NCBI GenBank assembly: GCA_022844165.1
Contig: JALHMH010000005.1
Span: 1 to 64,000 of the forward strand
Length of the DNA stretch: 64,000 nucleotides
DNA from: Lysobacterales bacterium
GTDB lineage: Bacteria > Pseudomonadota > Gammaproteobacteria > Xanthomonadales > SZUA-5
Direction: 5' to 3'
The position numbers were made by a program, and so were the translations under genes. This document shows, piece after piece, positions 59,493-64,000 of the stretch; the stretch's first letter is position 1, and every line of letters begins with the position of its first letter. The notes beneath the pieces are model-generated. The model was not told where the DNA came from. It saw only the letters and a program-made list of their open reading frames with translations, and made no database searches.

Positions 59493-60890
59493 ATGGTCCA
59501 GCCTCTCTTCAGCGCCGATCTATTGCGACGATACGATCAGTCTGGTCCTCGCTATACGTCTTACCCCACCGCACCGACATTCCAGCCGGACTTCGGCGAA
59601 GACGATCTGCGCCAGCAGGCAATGCGCAGCAATGCCGATCTGATACCGCGTTCGCTGTCGGTGTATGTGCACATCCCATTTTGCTTCAACCCCTGCTTTT
59701 ACTGCGGCTGCAACCGAATCGTGACGCGCGACACGGCCCGAGGCGAGCGCTATGTAGAGCGCCTTGAACGCGAGATCGAGTTGATTTCGCCGCTATTTGA
59801 CCGCGACCGGGATGTCGTGCAATTGCACTTTGGCGGCGGGACACCCAACTTTCTGTCGTCACAGTTGCTGCTTCGCATCGTCGCAAGCCTGCAACGCAAC
59901 TTCCAACTCAGCCAAACCACGTCGCGCGATTTCTCGATCGAACTGGACCCGCGGTCCGTTGTCACCGACGACATTCCGGCGTTGGTTGCAGCTGGACTAA
60001 ATCGCGCGAGTCTTGGTATCCAGGACTTCGATCCAGAAGTACAACTCGCTGTCAATCGCGTTCAGGACGAAACGCACACCCTGTCGATCATCGATGCCTG
60101 CCGGCAGGCGGGCATGCGCTCGGTGAACGTCGATCTCATTTACGGATTGCCGAAACAAACCCAAGACGGCTTCTCAAGAACCCTGGCGAGCGTCCTGTCA
60201 GCGCGCCCGGATCGTATCGCGTTGTACGGTTACGCCCATATGCCTCAGCTCTTCCGTGCACAAAGGCAGATTGAAGACAGCGCGCTGCCGAGCGCCGATG
60301 CCAAGCTCAACTTGCTGCAGCTTGCGATCGATCGGCTGACAACCGCAGGTTATCAGTACATCGGAATGGACCACTTTGCGTTACCCACCGACGAATTGGC
60401 ACTGGCTCAACAACGCGGTGCACTGCATCGCAACTTCATGGGTTACACCACGCATGCCGAATGCGACTTGATCGGGTTGGGCGTGAGCGCGATCAGCCAT
60501 ATTGGCGACAGTTTCAGCCAAAGCGTCCGCGAACTGCCCGCCTGGGAATCAGCCATCGATTCGGGCAGGTTGCCCGTATGGCGCGGCCTGGCGCTGACCG
60601 AGGACGATCTTTTGCGCAACGCTGTCATCCAATCGCTGATGTGTCACAGCCGCATCGACATTCGCCACATCGAGCAGCGTTTTAAGATCAACTTTGGAGC
60701 CTACTTCGACTCGTCGCTCGCGCAACTGACCGCGTTGCAGGAAGATCATCTGGTTGCTGTCGACGCCGAGCACATTGAAGTTCCCGTTCGCGGGCGAATG
60801 CTGCTGCGCCGAGTGGCGATGTGCTTCGATCGGTATCTCGACCCCACTTTTGCATCGAGCACCTCAGCGCGGTATTCCCGGGTGATCTGA
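59493..60890 (+). CDS. hemN: Oxygen-independent coproporphyrinogen III oxidase
   Basis: YTSYPTAPTFQ, VYVHIPFCFNPCFYCGCNRI, FGGGTPNFL. Confidence 0.94.
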   Translation: MVQPLFSADLLRRYDQSGPRYTSYPTAPTFQPDFGEDDLRQQAMRSNADLIPRSLSVYVHIPFCFNPCFYCGCNRIVTRDTARGERYVERLEREIELISPLFDRDRDVVQLHFGGGTPNFLSSQLLLRIVASLQRNFQLSQTTSRDFSIELDPRSVVTDDIPALVAAGLNRASLGIQDFDPEVQLAVNRVQDETHTLSIIDACRQAGMRSVNVDLIYGLPKQTQDGFSRTLASVLSARPDRIALYGYAHMPQLFRAQRQIEDSALPSADAKLNLLQLAIDRLTTAGYQYIGMDHFALPTDELALAQQRGALHRNFMGYTTHAECDLIGLGVSAISHIGDSFSQSVRELPAWESAIDSGRLPVWRGLALTEDDLLRNAVIQSLMCHSRIDIRHIEQRFKINFGAYFDSSLAQLTALQEDHLVAVDAEHIEVPVRGRMLLRRVAMCFDRYLDPTFASSTSARYSRVI

Positions 60891-61061
60891 AGCCGCCAGA
60901 GTCTGGACGCCTGAATCGAATTTCCGGTCGCCAGTCGTGGCGGCCTGCAGGCTCGTGTATGTTCATTCGCGTGAAGCGTCCGGACTGCCTTGGATGCACT
61001 CGGCCATCGGCCAGCTGTCTAAAACCCTGACGCATCTCAACAACAGACTGAAGAACGACGC

Positions 61062-61949
61062 ATGACGCCAGACCGACGATCAGGACTTTTGCTGGCGGCG
61101 CTCTCCGCGATTCTTTTTTCCGGCAAAGCGATCGTCGTTAAGCTGATGTATCGCCACAATGTCGATCCGGAAACGGTGATCGCATTGCGCATGGGCATGT
61201 CTGCGCCGGTTTTCGGCGCTATCGCATGGTGGCAGGCGCAAGGATCTGAACGCCTGTGCGGGCGCGATCTTCGCACCGTGGCTGTGCTGGGCTTCCTTGG
61301 CTATTACCTGTCGAGCCTGCTGGACTTCTGGGGACTGATGTATGTCTCTGCAGCGCTCGAACGCCTGATCTTGTTCTTGACGCCGACGTTGGTGCTGCTG
61401 ATCTCTGCGGTCGTCCTGCATCGCAAGATCAATGCACGCCAATGGCTGGCGATGGCTGTCAGCTACGTCGGCATTTCCCTGGTCTTCATCGAAAACCTGC
61501 GCTGGGGTGGCGACCAGGTGCTGCTCGGCGCCGGCCTGGTTTTCGCCGCTGCATTGTCATACGCGTTGTACTTAATCGTCTCTGGCGAGATTGTCCAGCG
61601 TATCGGCAGCACTCGGCTGGTTGCCTATGTCATGTGCGTTGCATGCGCCCTGTCGCTGGGTCACTACGCGCTGGTGCATCCACCCACAGAATTGTTCGCA
61701 CAAACAACGCCCGTCCTTGGACTGTCGGCAATCAACGCCGTTTTTTGCACGATTCTGCCAGTGTTCCTGACGATGTACGCAATATCGAGAGTCGGCGCAC
61801 CCAGCACGTCGCAGATGAGTGTGCTCGGTCCGATCTCTTTGCTTTTTCTTTCGGCGTGGCTGCTGCAGGAACCGGTCACAAGCGTGCAGTTGCTTGGCGC
61901 AGCCATCGTCATCGGCGGGGTGTTGCTGATCTCGACCCCGGCTCGCTGA
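61062..61949 (+). CDS. EamA/DMT family transporter
   Basis: About ten TM helices, duplicated EamA-like halves. Confidence 0.88.
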   Translation: MTPDRRSGLLLAALSAILFSGKAIVVKLMYRHNVDPETVIALRMGMSAPVFGAIAWWQAQGSERLCGRDLRTVAVLGFLGYYLSSLLDFWGLMYVSAALERLILFLTPTLVLLISAVVLHRKINARQWLAMAVSYVGISLVFIENLRWGGDQVLLGAGLVFAAALSYALYLIVSGEIVQRIGSTRLVAYVMCVACALSLGHYALVHPPTELFAQTTPVLGLSAINAVFCTILPVFLTMYAISRVGAPSTSQMSVLGPISLLFLSAWLLQEPVTSVQLLGAAIVIGGVLLISTPAR

Positions 61950-64000
61950 TCAGGCTGCAGCGGCCTTGGGCAATCGCAACAGCCGAAAATCGATGTCCTC
62001 GACTTTCAACGGCTCGCCCAGATAGTGTCCTTGCCCGTAATCGGCGCCCGATTCAGCAACCCACTTAAGCGTGTGCGCGCTGCCAACGTGTTCGGCGATC
62101 ACCTTCAGATCCAGAGCGTGCGCCAACGCGACCATCGATGCCACCATGGTTCGATCGCGCGCCGATTCTCCCAAATCGGCGACAAAACTGCCTTCGATCT
62201 TGACGAAATCGACGGGCAGATGCTTGAGGTGGCTGATCGATGAAAAGCCCGTTCCGAAATCGTCCAGGGCAAAGCGCACGCCTTGTTTGCGCAAACTCTG
62301 GATGAACCTTCGAGCCGTATGCAGACTGCCGATTTCGCTGGTTTCCGTGACTTCAAAAATAACACGTTCAGCAGAGACCCCTGAACCGGCAATCAAGTTG
62401 TCGATCAATTTCATCGAGTCGGCATCTTGCAGTGTTGCGTTCGAAAGATTGATGGTCAGTCCCACACGCGAGTCTGCATCGAGCGCAGCAAGGAACTTCA
62501 GCGCCCTGCCGATCACCCATAGGTCGATCTTAGGCATCATGCCGACGCGTTCGGCAAGTGGCACAAATACGCTGGGGCTGACGATCTGACCGTCGCGATT
62601 AATCATGCGTATCAGCACTTCGAACAATGCCTCCCCGCCTGTGTGCTGGAGCAAACGCCACGCCTGATTACGCAATGCGGCTTCATCGACATCGCGAAGC
62701 ACCGGCATCGGCAGGATGGGCTGCATCAGCAGCACGAAACGATCTTCATGCAACGCATCTTTGAGGCGCACGATCCAGCCGGCATCCAACTCTCGCGCGA
62801 TGCGCGCATCGGCACCCGCAACGTAGATCTGCGTTTGATCGCGCCCACGCCGTTTTGCATCCTGGCAAGCCAGACGCGCATGTTCCAACACGTACTCGCC
62901 GCTCGGCGCGTCGCCAGAAAGAATCGCCACGCCAACGGATCCCGACACCATCGCCGGACGGCCATACATCAAGTAGCGGGCGTCCTTGAGCAGTTCGCGG
63001 AGTCCATCGGCGATCGTGAACAGATTTTCGAGCTGCACGTTCGAAAGCACCATGGCGAAGTGGTCGTCTTCCAGTCGCGCCACCAGATCATCCTGGCGCA
63101 AGCGTTGCGACAGCAGTTGCCCAACGTCGGCGAGCACGCGATCTGCCGCCTGTTGTCCGGAGTTTTCGACAATCGCGTGAAAACGGTCGATATCGATATA
63201 GAGCAATGCCGAGTATCCGCCGCGTTCGCGCCTGCGTTCGAGTTCCTGCGTCAGCGACTGGATCAAGTGTCGACGATTCGCCAGGCCGGTTAATTGATCG
63301 TGCTGCAACTCCCAGCGCAGACGATCCGCACTCTTACGCTCGGAGATGTTCCGGAACACGACCACCGTGCCCTCGCGGCGTCCCGAGATCGCCAGAGACA
63401 ACACGGTACATTCGACCGGCAGCGGCTGCCCGAGGCGTGTCCAGAACACGGTCTCATGGCCGTTGAGTTCCTGGCCGTTGGCGTACGCCTTGGACAACGC
63501 CGATTCGCTGCTGCTGACCGGCTCACCGTCTTCGGCGGCAAAGTGAAACAAACTATGCGCCGTCTTGCCAATCAGGTCCTCTTCATCGAGAAAATTCAGT
63601 AGCCGAATCGCCGCGGGATTGACGAAGGTGATGACGCCCTGCCCGTCAACGCCGTACACGCCATCGCCCACCGATCGTAAGATCCCGCCGAGTCGTTGAC
63701 GATCCGCCTCGATGGACTTTTGCGTCTGGATCGTACGCGCCAGTGCCTTGATGCGGACCAGTGTCAGCTCCAGCACTTCGTTTTTGAACATGCACTCCAT
63801 CGCACCGGCCTCAAGGCACTTCTTGATGATGGCGTCCTTGTAACTGCCAGTAATGATGGCGATCGGCATGTGTTGGGTCGTCGGCGACTCGACGAACTTG
63901 CGCGTCAGCTCATCGCCACTGCCATCTGGCAGGTAGTAGTCGAGTATCGCCAGATCGTAGGCGCCGGATTGTCCCTTGGCAAAACCCTCCTGGATCGAAG
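61950..64000 (-). CDS. REC-PAS-GGDEF-EAL protein, N-terminus truncated by window edge
   Basis: Frame stays open upstream of the ORF-track Met to the window end and reads DLAILDYYLPDGSGDEL (REC); PAS; RLEDDHFAMVL (degenerate GGDEF); EVLIR...DDFGTGFSS (EAL). Confidence 0.88.
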   Translation of the reverse strand, partial: SIQEGFAKGQSGAYDLAILDYYLPDGSGDELTRKFVESPTTQHMPIAIITGSYKDAIIKKCLEAGAMECMFKNEVLELTLVRIKALARTIQTQKSIEADRQRLGGILRSVGDGVYGVDGQGVITFVNPAAIRLLNFLDEEDLIGKTAHSLFHFAAEDGEPVSSSESALSKAYANGQELNGHETVFWTRLGQPLPVECTVLSLAISGRREGTVVVFRNISERKSADRLRWELQHDQLTGLANRRHLIQSLTQELERRRERGGYSALLYIDIDRFHAIVENSGQQAADRVLADVGQLLSQRLRQDDLVARLEDDHFAMVLSNVQLENLFTIADGLRELLKDARYLMYGRPAMVSGSVGVAILSGDAPSGEYVLEHARLACQDAKRRGRDQTQIYVAGADARIARELDAGWIVRLKDALHEDRFVLLMQPILPMPVLRDVDEAALRNQAWRLLQHTGGEALFEVLIRMINRDGQIVSPSVFVPLAERVGMMPKIDLWVIGRALKFLAALDADSRVGLTINLSNATLQDADSMKLIDNLIAGSGVSAERVIFEVTETSEIGSLHTARRFIQSLRKQGVRFALDDFGTGFSSISHLKHLPVDFVKIEGSFVADLGESARDRTMVASMVALAHALDLKVIAEHVGSAHTLKWVAESGADYGQGHYLGEPLKVEDIDFRLLRLPKAAAA

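Noticed and set aside
1-64000. CRISPR arrays, transposases, integrases, toxin-antitoxin or restriction modules
   Set aside because: None seen: no regularly spaced repeats, no mobile-element proteins in the ORF track.

Overview
Approximately 64 kb of gene-dense, high-GC bacterial chromosome. It looks like a gammaproteobacterium, probably Lysobacterales/Xanthomonadales; that lineage is inferred from gene content and protein style only. About 50 protein-coding genes can be supported and no rRNA, tRNA or CRISPR was found. Conserved blocks are rimP-nusA-infB-(GDT1)-rbfA-truB, pheT-ihfA-merR, hisS, aspS, gspLMN, uvrD, sppA, hemN and prlC. Around them sit many secreted or outer-surface accessory proteins: two Tat-type PhoD phosphatases, a PPC-domain protein, a Calx-beta protein, a beta-helix protein, an NHL-like propeller and a secreted cyanophycinase. 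No classical mobile element or defence island is visible. Points most worth a second look: (1) pheT without adjacent pheS, preceded by a short Phe-containing ORF and a strong intrinsic terminator; (2) a C-terminal domain that appears in permuted order in two secreted proteins; (3) a GYF-RDD protein carrying a type IV pilin-like C-terminus; (4) a diverged ~50-nt repeat at two gene 3' ends, one copy encoding a protein tail; (5) a perfect 32-bp duplication of an alkZ-like start region that creates a mini-ORF; (6) Pho-box-like sites before both phoD genes and an FNR/ANR-like box between hemN and a small divergent ORF. All calls are from reading the sequence and supplied ORFs; no database search was run.
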